A stretch of DNA of 64,000 nt from Paraflavisolibacter caeni (GCF_025628885.1 NZ_JAOTIF010000004.1:62001-126000), one strand, 5' to 3'; shown: positions 38,044 through 47,524, numbered from the stretch's first letter. The notes: generated by a model from the sequence alone, not told the origin. Made by a program: numbers and translations.

Positions 38044-40539
38044 ATGCCAGCCCTTGACAATCAATCTTTAGCTGAATTAGAAAAACTATCCGGTATCGTC
38101 AATCGCATTACATTCCATAGTGCGGAAACCGGGTATACTGTACTCAAGGTAAGTAGCTTTCAAAAGCCTCAGGAAGAGATCGCAGTCATCGTTCATCAAT
38201 CCAAAGTATTTGCCGGTGCTACGCTTGATTTTTATGGCACCTGGACTAATCATCCCAGCTACGGTCTCCAATTTAAAGCCACCAAAGTCATCGAAAGAAA
38301 GCCGGCTACTGTCCATGCGCTGGAAAAATATTTAGGTTCTGGCTTGATTAAAGGAGTTGGCCCGGTTATAGCCAAAAGAATTGTCAAGCATTTTGGAAAT
38401 AAAACCCTGGATGTTTTTGAGACCAGCATTGAAAAACTGATAGAAGTAGAAGGCATCGCCAAACGCAAGCTGGAAATGATCAGCGAAGCCTGGGTAGAAC
38501 ACCAGGAAATAAGGAATGTAATGCTGTTTTTACAATCCCATAATATTTCTACGCTGTTTGCAGTCAAGATCTATAAAACCTATGGCAATGAGGCTATTGA
38601 AATTGTCCAAAACAATCCTTACCGCTTAGCCTCAGACATCTATGGAATTGGCTTTTTCTCCGCAGACAAAGTAGCCTTAAGCCTGGGCCTTGCGCTGAAT
38701 TCCCCTCAACGGATCCAGGCAGCCATTGAGCATGTGCTGCAAAATGCCCGGCAGGATGGACATTGTTACCTAAGCCAGGAGCAAATCATCCAGGCGGTAG
38801 TCGAATTGATATCCTTGGAAGATCCCTCAGCCATTGAATCCATGCTCCAAACGATGGAGCAAAAAGAAGAATTGAAAACCAGGCTGCTCCCCGATGAGAA
38901 AGGGTTGTTACAAAAATGTTTTTATGCACACTCCTTATTCTATGATGAGCAATACATAGCGACAAAGGTCAAACAATTAGCCACCCAACGCATCAATGTA
39001 AACCGGGAACAATTGCTGCAGAACCTTTCGTTATACTGCAAATTACACCATATTACCCTGAGTGATGAGCAGTTACAAAGTGTATTGCATATAGCTAATG
39101 AGCGCCTTTCAATTCTTACTGGTGGACCAGGTTGTGGTAAAACGACGACTACCCGTGCCCTGGTTGGATTACTGCAAAGCATGGGTAGGAAAGTAATGCT
39201 CGCTGCTCCCACAGGAAGAGCGGCTCAGCGCATGAGTGAGGTCATTGGGCTGGAAGCCAAAACAATTCACCGGTTATTGGAATGGGATCCTGCCAAAGGA
39301 GGGTTCAAACGCAATGATACCGATCCTTTGCAAACAGATATCCTCATTATTGATGAATGCTCCATGCTGGATGTTCATTTGGCGGCAGCACTGCTCAGAG
39401 CAGTGCCTGTTCATTGCCAATTGGTGCTGATAGGTGATGCGGACCAGCTTCCGGCAGTGGGAGCCGGCAATGTGTTAAAAGATATGATCGCTTCAGGCGT
39501 AGTGCCTTGTATGAAGCTGACCAAAGTATTCCGGCAAGCCGCGGAATCCCTGGTCATTTCTTTCGCCCATCAGATCAACCGGGGCGCAGTACCGAAGATA
39601 GAATCCCCTTTTCACAAGCCGCATGTATGGCAGGAGCAAAAAGATTGTTTGTTTATTGATTCAGAAGAGGCAACCAACGAACAGTTAAAGTTCATTTCCA
39701 AAGTAAAGAGAATGACTGTTGATCCGGGAAGCAATGCCTCGAATGAATCCATCGTATCCGAAGAGGCAGCTGCGGATCTCTATAACCAGGGCAGCAGCTT
39801 ATCGATTCCTGATAAATTCAGCCATGTCGATATAGATGCATTGCTAAAAGCCCGCACTTATAGTGAGGAATTAAAAGAAGTCATCAGGCGGGTCCATCCA
39901 TGGTCCTCTTTGCATTACGGACTTTCTGCAGGGGCGATGATCGAAAAATTGTACGAGGCCATCATCCCGAAATATTTTGGCAGGGAAACGGAAATACAGA
40001 TTCTTTCTCCTATGACCAAGGGCAGCTTGGGAACAAACAATCTCAATAAAGTAATACAGGAAAAGATCAATCCCTCAAAGGCAGGAAAAGCCCAGGTAAT
40101 AGTAGGAGGGAGGATCTTTCGCCAGGGCGACAGGGTGATCCAGAAGCGAAACAACTATGACCTGAATGTATTCAATGGCGACATTGGTTCGATCACCGCT
40201 GTAGATAATGAAGAAATGGAATTGTCAGTGAGTTTCAAAGTAGGAAAGGAGGTAAAAGATGTGAGGTATAAAAGGGAGCATATGCTGGAACTGGATCTGG
40301 CCTATGCCATTACGATTCATAAGTCGCAAGGCAGCGAGTTTGAAACCATCATTATCCCCCTGGTCACACAGCATTTTGGCATGTTATTCCGGAATCTTGT
40401 GTATACGGGTATTACCAGGGCAAAGAAATTGGCAGTATTTGTAGGAACAAGAAAAGCACTGGCCTTGGCTGTGAACAAACAAGATACCGCCACCAGGCAA
40501 ACCGCTTTAGAATACCTACTGAAAAATAATGTTCAGTAA
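38044..40539 (+). CDS. recD2: RecD2-like ATP-dependent DNA helicase
   Basis: A SF1B 5'-3' helicase of 831 residues, longer than typical RecD2. Order: an N-terminal OB-like domain ('SGIVNRITFHSAETGYTVLK'), helix-hairpin-helix segments (residues 95-150 and 185-225), then the helicase core with Walker A 'LTGGPGCGKTTTTRALVG' near 359, 'LIIDECSMLD' near 437, 'IGDADQLPAVGAG' near 462, 'QVIVGGRIFRQGDRVIQKRN' near 683, and 'AYAITIHKSQGSEFETIIIP' near 755. About 95 extra residues sit between 540 and 635 and replace the short linker normally found there. It functions in repair or recombination without RecBC. Confidence 0.92.
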   Translation: MPALDNQSLAELEKLSGIVNRITFHSAETGYTVLKVSSFQKPQEEIAVIVHQSKVFAGATLDFYGTWTNHPSYGLQFKATKVIERKPATVHALEKYLGSGLIKGVGPVIAKRIVKHFGNKTLDVFETSIEKLIEVEGIAKRKLEMISEAWVEHQEIRNVMLFLQSHNISTLFAVKIYKTYGNEAIEIVQNNPYRLASDIYGIGFFSADKVALSLGLALNSPQRIQAAIEHVLQNARQDGHCYLSQEQIIQAVVELISLEDPSAIESMLQTMEQKEELKTRLLPDEKGLLQKCFYAHSLFYDEQYIATKVKQLATQRINVNREQLLQNLSLYCKLHHITLSDEQLQSVLHIANERLSILTGGPGCGKTTTTRALVGLLQSMGRKVMLAAPTGRAAQRMSEVIGLEAKTIHRLLEWDPAKGGFKRNDTDPLQTDILIIDECSMLDVHLAAALLRAVPVHCQLVLIGDADQLPAVGAGNVLKDMIASGVVPCMKLTKVFRQAAESLVISFAHQINRGAVPKIESPFHKPHVWQEQKDCLFIDSEEATNEQLKFISKVKRMTVDPGSNASNESIVSEEAAADLYNQGSSLSIPDKFSHVDIDALLKARTYSEELKEVIRRVHPWSSLHYGLSAGAMIEKLYEAIIPKYFGRETEIQILSPMTKGSLGTNNLNKVIQEKINPSKAGKAQVIVGGRIFRQGDRVIQKRNNYDLNVFNGDIGSITAVDNEEMELSVSFKVGKEVKDVRYKREHMLELDLAYAITIHKSQGSEFETIIIPLVTQHFGMLFRNLVYTGITRAKKLAVFVGTRKALALAVNKQDTATRQTALEYLLKNNVQ

Positions 40540-40547
40540 TTCATCTT

Positions 40548-41699
40548 TTATGGGTGCTTCTTTTGAAAAGAATAAACCACTCTTAAATCAACATAGTCTG
40601 CTACTTGTCGATGTGCCTGTAGGTTAAATCCAACTCCTATATGTTGATTAATGCGGTATTGTAGACCCCAGCGATGGTACAACTGGTCATAGTAAGGCGT
40701 CTGGTCAAAAACATAAATACCCAGGCGTTGACTGAACAGGAACTTACCTAGTATAAACTCATGTCCCACAAGCAGTCCGGCTTTAACAGGACTGGCATTT
40801 AGGGAGTCTCTTAATAATTTCACCTTTAGTTCTTGATCCTGGTATACTTCTGCTCCCAATGTTAAGTTATTGATCCGGCCAACTTGTTTACCTGCCTGGA
40901 AGGTTAAACCAAGGAGAAGCAACCTTGCACGATTACCGTTTTCATCCAACGATCTTCTAGGAAGACCAAATACACCAATATCAAAACGGGGAGCATACTG
41001 CTTCCAGAATTTATCCTTCATTTTGATACCGGTATAAAAAGGCCGTGAATTCTTTTGATAACTTAAAGCAATGCCCCCTGTAGGCCAGTTAATTCCCTTG
41101 TTAGGTTGTTTGATCCCTCCATTCGATTCATGCTGGTAGTTAATGGAAGTATTGATCCACCAATGCTTGTTTAAATTGAACCATAGACCCATTCCAACAA
41201 GTAAATAGCCACTGAATTGGGTACTGTAAGACTGGTTAGTTGGATTATGAATGCTGTCAAAAGGGTTAGAAAGATAAGAAAGGCCAGCAACACCTTTGAG
41301 AGAGAAAAAAATATTGTGGCTTAGTCGATAAGTGGGCTCTAAAAAATAGGCAGCAGAAGAACCTGCACCAAGAATCTTAGTATCATAATCATAATAGGAA
41401 AGCAATAGTCCATTGCGAGGATAGCAGTGGCATAAATTCCAGGTAGCGGCATCGTTTCTTTGCCAGCTTAGAAAAAGCTCAACTCCTGTGGGATGAGCGC
41501 CTTTTGTATTTTGAACCGCTTGAGAATGGGCAAAGATAAATCCATGCTGCACGCCTGCACCAATAGAGAAAAGGCTTTTTTGCTTGTCCTTGCTTTGAAG
41601 ATGATCAATAGAGTCATATTGTGCACTTGCAGTGATGGAATGTATAATAACAATGATTCCAACTGTTAGAAGCTTATTAAATTGCATTGTACACTCCAT
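40548..41699 (-). CDS. PagL-like lipid A deacylase / acyloxyacyl hydrolase, outer membrane
   Basis: The 383-residue protein has a signal peptide ('QFNKLLTVGIIVIIHSITASA') and alternating aromatic/hydrophobic strands of an outer-membrane barrel. 'INYQHESNGGIKQPNKGIN' near residue 190 matches the PagL active-site pattern (catalytic His-x-Ser-Asn). Upstream 'FLSWQRNDAATWNLC' and 'GVAGLSYLSNPFD' match the same family. It is nearly twice the length of PagL, because a C-terminal barrel half follows, as is common in Bacteroidota. It is expected to remove 3-O-acyl chains from lipid A. It converges on recD2 with 8 bp between the stops. Confidence 0.85.
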   Translation of the reverse strand: MECTMQFNKLLTVGIIVIIHSITASAQYDSIDHLQSKDKQKSLFSIGAGVQHGFIFAHSQAVQNTKGAHPTGVELFLSWQRNDAATWNLCHCYPRNGLLLSYYDYDTKILGAGSSAAYFLEPTYRLSHNIFFSLKGVAGLSYLSNPFDSIHNPTNQSYSTQFSGYLLVGMGLWFNLNKHWWINTSINYQHESNGGIKQPNKGINWPTGGIALSYQKNSRPFYTGIKMKDKFWKQYAPRFDIGVFGLPRRSLDENGNRARLLLLGLTFQAGKQVGRINNLTLGAEVYQDQELKVKLLRDSLNASPVKAGLLVGHEFILGKFLFSQRLGIYVFDQTPYYDQLYHRWGLQYRINQHIGVGFNLQAHRQVADYVDLRVVYSFQKKHP

Positions 41700-41807
41700 T
41701 GATGTTTTTTGACAGGTTTGTGGAATGTTTGTATATTATACACAGCAAAAGTAAATTGAATTGGATTTTTCCTTTTTACACTTACATTTTACATTCGCAA
41801 TATCAAA

Positions 41808-41851
41808 TTTCGGGATGTAGCGCAGCCCGGTAGCGCGCTTCGTTCGGGACG
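41808..41851 (+). repeat. Left direct repeat (attL-like): 5' fragment of tRNA-Pro(CGG)
   Basis: This 44-bp segment is identical to 47442-47485. It comprises three T residues plus nucleotides 1-41 of tRNA-Pro(CGG), stopping just after the anticodon loop, after which the sequences diverge. The fragment keeps a promoter-like upstream (TTG at 41761, TACATTTT at 41783), as if it had been the original tRNA gene start. It lacks the T arm and 3' acceptor half, so it cannot give a functional tRNA. Confidence 0.92.
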
Positions 41852-41867
41852 TAGCTACTGCCTCTTA

Positions 41868-44800
41868 TTACCGCATCTTGATCATTTGTATTGAAGCCAC
41901 AGTAGTTGTGTCGTTGAAAATAACAAGATGATACAGACCGGCGGCAAGTGCATTTAGTTCTATCGTTTCAATTTCATTCTTTGTCAGGATTTTTTTTACC
42001 AATTTGCCTGCGGCATTATAGATCCAGATGGTTTCTTTACCGGTAAGCCCCTGCACCCTGACAAAATCTTTTGCCGGGTTAGGATATATGCTCACCTGCT
42101 GCTCTTTGTCCAACCGCACCATTTTTACATGGCTGTATTCAGACCTGCCATCTTTATCAACCTGGCGAAGGCGATAATAGTTGGTGCCGGCTGAAGGCGT
42201 TAAGTGTAAAAACTGGTATTGCAATAATGCCACGCTGTTTCCCTGATCAGCTTTTGTTTGAACAAAGCCTATTTTTACCCAGACTGATCCATTGGCACTA
42301 TACTGCACTTCGAAGCCTGTGTTATTTTGTTCAGTATAAGTTGTCCAATACAGCCTGACTGTGTTCCCAACAGGAGTGGCAGTGAACTCGCCAAACGTTA
42401 CAGGTAGTGGTGGTGGTTCAATGACCGCTTGAATCAATACCGTGACAGTAGCTACACCACATTGCGATGCATGTTGAGGGCATACTGATGCTGATGGTGA
42501 CAGTGAATCGCAAACCCTGTACTGGAACTGGTCTGTACCCGTGAAAGTGCCATCAGGCTTATATAAAATGGTTCCGTTTGGAAGTACGCTAACCGTGCCA
42601 TGCGCCGGCGCCAGCAAACCGCTGTTGAGGCTCACTACCAGCTGGTCGCCTTCAGGATCGCTGTCGTTAAACAATACGTCAACATACAAATCCTGGTTGG
42701 TATAGCCCACACCGTCACCTGTAGTTGTATTGTACGGGTCATCCACAACACTGGGGGCCTGGTTGGCAGCAGGTACAATTATGTTGAAAGTAATGGTTTT
42801 AATCTCGCTTGACAAACCACCAGGGTCTGTCACATGGTATTGAACGGAAATAATGCCGGTGAATCCATTTTCAGGTGTATACGTATAAGTGCCGTCAGGA
42901 TTAGAACTAAGCGTGCCATGCGAAACTGTTCCGTCAAAAACAATTGTAGACTTCTCTCCTTCAGGGTCGGTGTATGAAATAACGGAAAAGTTCAGTGGCC
43001 TGCATTCATTAACCTGAAGCGTTGTATCCCTGGCTACCGGCGGCTGGTTTAACACCGTAAATACAACCAGGGCCGTATCGCTAAGACCGGGGTCGCAGCC
43101 TGGAGGTACCTGGGTGCGCTGGTATATCATGGTATCCTTACCATACCAGCCTGCATTGGGTGTATAAGTAAGCGTATTGCCGCTTAAAGTATAGGTGCCA
43201 TTAGCAGGAGATTGCATAACCACGGCATCCGCCAGTGTGTAGTTATTTAGATCGTTGTCAGCACCTGCAGGGTTGGTGTTATTTTGCAGGTCTATTACCT
43301 GTTGGGTACCGCTCAGGGCTTGGCTATAATCAGCATTAACCTGTGGTGCGGCAGCGCCGACGTTCACATAAACATAAGCGACATCCGTGAGACTTCCGTC
43401 ACTCACAACATATTGTATAGTATCTACCCGTGGAATCAATGAACTATTGTTAGGAGTATAAATAAGGGTTGTACCACTCACAACCAATGTGCCATTCAAC
43501 GGCCTAAGCATACTGGCCGATTGAATGGCAAGTGTAGCGCCAGCATCAGCATCATGGTCATTGTTTAATACACTAATAGTTACTGGCTGTGCTACAACAG
43601 TAGAAGCTGTATTGGGGTTGGCCAAGGGCGCCCGGTTGGGTATGGCAGTGCAGGGAAGCGGTAATACATAGGTAATGGTAAACAGAGGATTGTTAGCTGC
43701 CGTACCATTTTCAGAAGTACCGAAAATAAGACGCTTATCCACTTGGGTGCTATCCACCGACTGGCCAATCATGATACCGCGGTTGGAGGCAATATTATTT
43801 TGCCATTGGACGACGGCGCTTGTTATATCAAAAGTATGCTGGCTGCCATTGCCGCCGTTATTGGGGGCTGTACCGCGGGCAATGTACAAGGAAGACAAAG
43901 CGCCGGGAGCAAAGTCGCTACCCTGGGTAGTCCAGTTGGAACCCGTAGCACGAATACGCCAGGTTACTTGCCCTTCATTCCACATGGGGTCGCCAATAAT
44001 GCGGTAGGCACTCATTTTATATTTTGCATTATCACCCCCGGTTACGGTAAGACGCACAGTAGCACTTTGTATGATGGCATCGGCTGGTATCTTGGCCTGG
44101 TATTGAAGATCGGGGATGGCTAACAGGAAACGGCGACGGCTGCCTATTTTTTTACCAATTTCGGTAGTAGTAACATTACCATAGTTAGTAGTGGCGTTTC
44201 CGCCATCCTCCCTTATCTGGGCATCAATGGTTTCCGTTATTCCTGTAAAAGTCTTAGTAACCGGGCTGCTTATATCAATTGGTCTATACTGGCCACTACC
44301 AGCACAACCATCATCTTTAATGTTGATGGTTACCGTGGCAGAGGAGCAGCTGCCTTGTGTATTACATACCTGGTAAGTAAACTGGTCGGTAGCGTTGCCT
44401 CCGGAAGGATAGTCAGTATTATTTAAATACGTAATCGTATTATCTGTATTGATGCTCACTATTCCATTGGCAGGTTGGCTTATAATAGTCAATGTAAGCG
44501 GTAAGTTGCCGGGATTATTGTCATTAGCAGTAACATCAATCGTTGCCGGCAGATCTTCTAATACAGACGCATTAACCTGATTTGCTGTAAGCTTCGCCGG
44601 TGTACAATCCCAGTTTTCCAATTCGGCAGCATCTACCCATATTGATGCAGTACCGGCAGAGCGTTGAATTCTTATATAGCGTAAGCCACCGGAAGGCAAT
44701 ACCAAACGTACGGATGTACCGACATTAGAGCTGGTGGAGAAAGCTCCTGCCGGAGTAAAGTTGACGCCATCGGCACTATATGAAATGGCGGCAGTAACGG

Positions 44801-47039
44801 AAATGCCTGTGCTGCTGGCAAAATACACGACAGCCGTATCGTAATTGGTTGGTGTAAACGTACTACCAAAATCGAGAGTGAAGACGTCGGTGTTGGAAGA
44901 TATTATTGCATAGGTTGCGCTACTTGCCGGGTCATAATCCGGAGATCCAAGTGCATTAGCCGGGTTGGTAACACCGGAACTGGTTTGTGCTATAGCATTG
45001 GCTGTACCCGTTATATCCCAGGCGCTGCCCGGGAAACAGCCATGTACATCGGGAGAACCCACGCTTACAGTCACTTTGGCTGTAGCACAGAGGGGCCCAA
45101 GGAAAGGTGCTGTACCTGTATTGGGTGTATGATCACAGATTTGATAGGTAATGCTTGCTGCACCATAGAAATTTTGAGCCGGCATAAAGGTTACTTTGGT
45201 GCCATCGGTAGTCCAGGTCCCCACATCCGTTACAGTAAAGGATGTTCCATATTGACCTGGAACCGCCGGGTTTTGCAGCAATACTGAACTTGTATTCAAA
45301 TTACCTTCCGGGTCTGAATCGTTTGTAGTAACATTTATCGTAGTGATCATTCCTGGTTTAATACATTGAGTCTGTATAGTTGCAATATCATCTTGTGGTG
45401 TTGGTGAATGGGGCGGAGGCATAATTGTAGAGGTGTGAACTGAGGTTGTGCTGCGGCCGCAAGCGTCCGTTACGGTCACATTAAAAATAACGGGCGTAGG
45501 TGCTGCAACGGCCCCTGGTGTAAACACCGTGTTAGACGCATTACCGCTGTTATTGGGCGAGAAAGACCCAATGACAGAGCCGTCACTGACTTTCACGCAA
45601 GTCCATGCATAGGTAACCAGGTTGCTTCCTACCGGTGAAGATGCACTTAGCGAAAGTTGGGTGCTGGTATACACTTTGCCATCTGCGGGTATGCCTTGTA
45701 TATCGCTAACCTGTACGGCTTTTTCTTTAACGGCAACAAAACTCCAGTTAAAGAAAGCCCTTTGAGCCGCCACATCGCCAACTGTTCCTTTATTGAGTGA
45801 GTGCCCCGCTTCATACATTACAAGACCGCGATTGGGGTCGCTCAAACTACGGCCATAAGCAATGACTACCGCTGCACCTGGCGATTTGCCGGGTACATCG
45901 GCCTGAGTGGGGTCGTATGTAATAATTTGGGTAGTAGATAACCAACTTCCACCCAATACCGGCATGTATATCTGCTCGCCACCATTTTGTGTGGCTGCAT
46001 CCGGCAGACCGATAAACTGGGATACCCAGTCATCAGGCGGAGCTACATTGCCCGTTTGCGACGAAGGCACTGGACTTACATTGGTGTTGTATGGACTAGT
46101 ACCATTTCCATGATTTTTCCACAACACAAGTGAATTCTGTGCGTAGTTGGTTGAACCTGGCACAGGGGCGATATAGTTGCCACCGGAAGTAACTTTGTTA
46201 ACCAGGAAATTGGATTGTTGGCTAATGTTGGCAGGGTTATACATATTTGCCAAAGCGCTACCGGCATGGCAACCAGTCCAGATTGCTCCTTTATAGGTAA
46301 GGTTCCAGTTATAGAGATTGCCATGCGTTGACCAAACGGGGTCAGCATGCGGCAATACAAAAATATCGTTACATGCCCCTAGTTGTGCCGGGGCAACCGA
46401 GTTGTATTGAGAAGACGGTATACCTGCATTAGTAAAAAAAGGTTGTGCAAGACTTCCATTTTGAAAGTCAAGCGTCCACACAGGCGCTACATTGAGTGTG
46501 TCAACATTGGCGCCTCTAAAAGTGTATGGTGATGTAATTGCATTGGCAGTAACCAAACCACGGGTATAACCATTGCTGCTTGTTACAGATGTAGTACCCG
46601 TCCATTGTGTAATTGCTGTTTGTACCGGTCCGGTAACATATATGGACGGGATGACAAACAAACCGCCCCTGTAAGCCACCCCGTTAATAGTGTAGTCCAC
46701 TTCGTCTTTTCCTTTATTATCCCGAACAATCCACAACACAGGAACCTTATAATACTTAACCAACTCATGCACCATGCCATAAGGCCTTAGGCCCCCACTG
46801 GTAACTGAGTTAAGGTTGGCGTCCATCTTAATAATGTAGGACCCCGCAGAGATCGTTACCTGCGACTGGGCTTTTTCAAAACTGAGCAACACAGTCCATA
46901 TAAATATTACAGGAAAGACAATACGCCGCTTCAAAAGCAGCCACCCGTCATGTAAAGGGTGTGAAGGTTGTATAAATCCGTTCAATGATCTTAGACGCAC
47001 ATTAAAGCAATATGCTTCAAAGCAATCCCCACATTTCAT
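41868..47039 (-). CDS. Giant multidomain secreted surface protein with T9SS sorting domain
   Basis: The reading frame gives 1723 residues, but the signal peptide ('KRRIVFPVIFIWTVLLSFEK') begins near residue 37, so the true start is probably an internal TTG (about 46930). Regions: an unrecognised N-terminal domain to about 435; PKD/Ig-like modules to 660; a discoidin-like region (about 666-813, 'TNPANALGSPDYDP'); an Ig/cadherin-like repeat ('VLEDLPATIDVTANDNN'); a DNRLRE-type domain (about 925-1125); several 'VLNNDHDAD'-type cadherin-like repeats to 1570; a strand-rich module ('VRLYWTTYTEQNNTGFEV'); and a type A T9SS C-terminal signal from about 1650 ('VSIYPNPAKDFVRVQG'). It is exported through T9SS to the cell surface or medium, probably for adhesion or glycan binding. 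It fills the interval between the tRNA-Pro repeats. Confidence 0.9.
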   Translation of the reverse strand: MKCGDCFEAYCFNVRLRSLNGFIQPSHPLHDGWLLLKRRIVFPVIFIWTVLLSFEKAQSQVTISAGSYIIKMDANLNSVTSGGLRPYGMVHELVKYYKVPVLWIVRDNKGKDEVDYTINGVAYRGGLFVIPSIYVTGPVQTAITQWTGTTSVTSSNGYTRGLVTANAITSPYTFRGANVDTLNVAPVWTLDFQNGSLAQPFFTNAGIPSSQYNSVAPAQLGACNDIFVLPHADPVWSTHGNLYNWNLTYKGAIWTGCHAGSALANMYNPANISQQSNFLVNKVTSGGNYIAPVPGSTNYAQNSLVLWKNHGNGTSPYNTNVSPVPSSQTGNVAPPDDWVSQFIGLPDAATQNGGEQIYMPVLGGSWLSTTQIITYDPTQADVPGKSPGAAVVIAYGRSLSDPNRGLVMYEAGHSLNKGTVGDVAAQRAFFNWSFVAVKEKAVQVSDIQGIPADGKVYTSTQLSLSASSPVGSNLVTYAWTCVKVSDGSVIGSFSPNNSGNASNTVFTPGAVAAPTPVIFNVTVTDACGRSTTSVHTSTIMPPPHSPTPQDDIATIQTQCIKPGMITTINVTTNDSDPEGNLNTSSVLLQNPAVPGQYGTSFTVTDVGTWTTDGTKVTFMPAQNFYGAASITYQICDHTPNTGTAPFLGPLCATAKVTVSVGSPDVHGCFPGSAWDITGTANAIAQTSSGVTNPANALGSPDYDPASSATYAIISSNTDVFTLDFGSTFTPTNYDTAVVYFASSTGISVTAAISYSADGVNFTPAGAFSTSSNVGTSVRLVLPSGGLRYIRIQRSAGTASIWVDAAELENWDCTPAKLTANQVNASVLEDLPATIDVTANDNNPGNLPLTLTIISQPANGIVSINTDNTITYLNNTDYPSGGNATDQFTYQVCNTQGSCSSATVTINIKDDGCAGSGQYRPIDISSPVTKTFTGITETIDAQIREDGGNATTNYGNVTTTEIGKKIGSRRRFLLAIPDLQYQAKIPADAIIQSATVRLTVTGGDNAKYKMSAYRIIGDPMWNEGQVTWRIRATGSNWTTQGSDFAPGALSSLYIARGTAPNNGGNGSQHTFDITSAVVQWQNNIASNRGIMIGQSVDSTQVDKRLIFGTSENGTAANNPLFTITYVLPLPCTAIPNRAPLANPNTASTVVAQPVTISVLNNDHDADAGATLAIQSASMLRPLNGTLVVSGTTLIYTPNNSSLIPRVDTIQYVVSDGSLTDVAYVYVNVGAAAPQVNADYSQALSGTQQVIDLQNNTNPAGADNDLNNYTLADAVVMQSPANGTYTLSGNTLTYTPNAGWYGKDTMIYQRTQVPPGCDPGLSDTALVVFTVLNQPPVARDTTLQVNECRPLNFSVISYTDPEGEKSTIVFDGTVSHGTLSSNPDGTYTYTPENGFTGIISVQYHVTDPGGLSSEIKTITFNIIVPAANQAPSVVDDPYNTTTGDGVGYTNQDLYVDVLFNDSDPEGDQLVVSLNSGLLAPAHGTVSVLPNGTILYKPDGTFTGTDQFQYRVCDSLSPSASVCPQHASQCGVATVTVLIQAVIEPPPLPVTFGEFTATPVGNTVRLYWTTYTEQNNTGFEVQYSANGSVWVKIGFVQTKADQGNSVALLQYQFLHLTPSAGTNYYRLRQVDKDGRSEYSHVKMVRLDKEQQVSIYPNPAKDFVRVQGLTGKETIWIYNAAGKLVKKILTKNEIETIELNALAAGLYHLVIFNDTTTVASIQMIKMR

Positions 47040-47103
47040 TTGCAGATATTATTTGCAAAGCTATATGATATCTTCTGATAAAAAGAATCTGGAATTCAAA
47101 ACC

Positions 47104-47304
47104 CCTCCTCGTGGCATCAAACATACTTTTAAAATATCCAACTTTATCTCTGCAGCTTGGATAGATAATGCAGATTTTCAGGTTTGTAACTGTAAGGAAT
47201 ATTCAATGAAAGAACCTTACTCTTTCATATCTCCATCTTAATCGAATTATTCCTTTGTTATTTTCGATACTGATTTCTACCTTTCGGTTTTTATTGGAAC
47301 CCAT
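47104..47304 (-). pseudogene. Degenerate N-terminal fragment of a tyrosine integrase
   Basis: Minus strand from an ATG at 47304: 'MGSNKNRKVEISIENNKGII' then 'RLRWRYERVRFFH' and a stop. This is the N-terminal arm-binding pattern ('SIEN..G.LRLRWRY.G.RY') of phage-type integrases. The family match continues in other frames: 'LNIPYSYKPENLHYLS', 'IQAAEIKLDILK', then 'SMFDATRR' (family pattern 'IE.DI..G.FD.TL'). At least three frameshifts have occurred and the whole catalytic domain is missing. It lies 137 bp from the intact tRNA-Pro gene, where an integrase would be expected beside its attachment site. Confidence 0.72.
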
Positions 47305-47441
47305 TTTGAACCCAAATTTTAGTTATAGGGCCACTTAAGGCATAAGCTCAATAAACAGAACAAAGAAAAGGAAAGATGAAAGTGTTTGATATAGTGGTGG
47401 CTAATAATGATTTTGGTTCATTTGCAACCAGGTTCATAATG

Positions 47442-47485
47442 TTTCGGGATGTAGCGCAGCCCGGTAGCGCGCTTCGTTCGGGACG
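47442..47485 (+). repeat. Right direct repeat (attR-like) within intact tRNA-Pro(CGG)
   Basis: This copy is identical to 41808-41851 and forms the 5' part of the complete tRNA-Pro gene. The repeats are 5634 bp apart. Recombination between them would remove the giant surface-protein gene and the integrase remnant and leave one intact tRNA gene. Confidence 0.9.
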
Positions 47486-47518
47486 AAGAGGCCGCTGGTT
47501 CGAATCCAGTCATCCCGA
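47445..47518 (+). tRNA. tRNA-Pro (anticodon CGG)
   Basis: A complete 74-nt cloverleaf: acceptor CGGGATG/CATCCCG, a D arm identical in its loop to that of tRNA-Pro(GGG), anticodon stem CTTCG/CGAAG closing loop TTCGGGA with anticodon CGG, and T arm GCTGG-TTCGAAT-CCAGT. CCA is not encoded. A CATTTGCAACC promoter-like stretch lies about 25 bp upstream, and a terminator follows. Confidence 0.97.
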
Positions 47519-47524
47519 CGCATA

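Noticed and set aside
47053-47241. Plus-strand 62-codon frame right of the giant gene
   Set aside because: It lies opposite the integrase remnant, which explains this DNA better. The product has no recognisable features.
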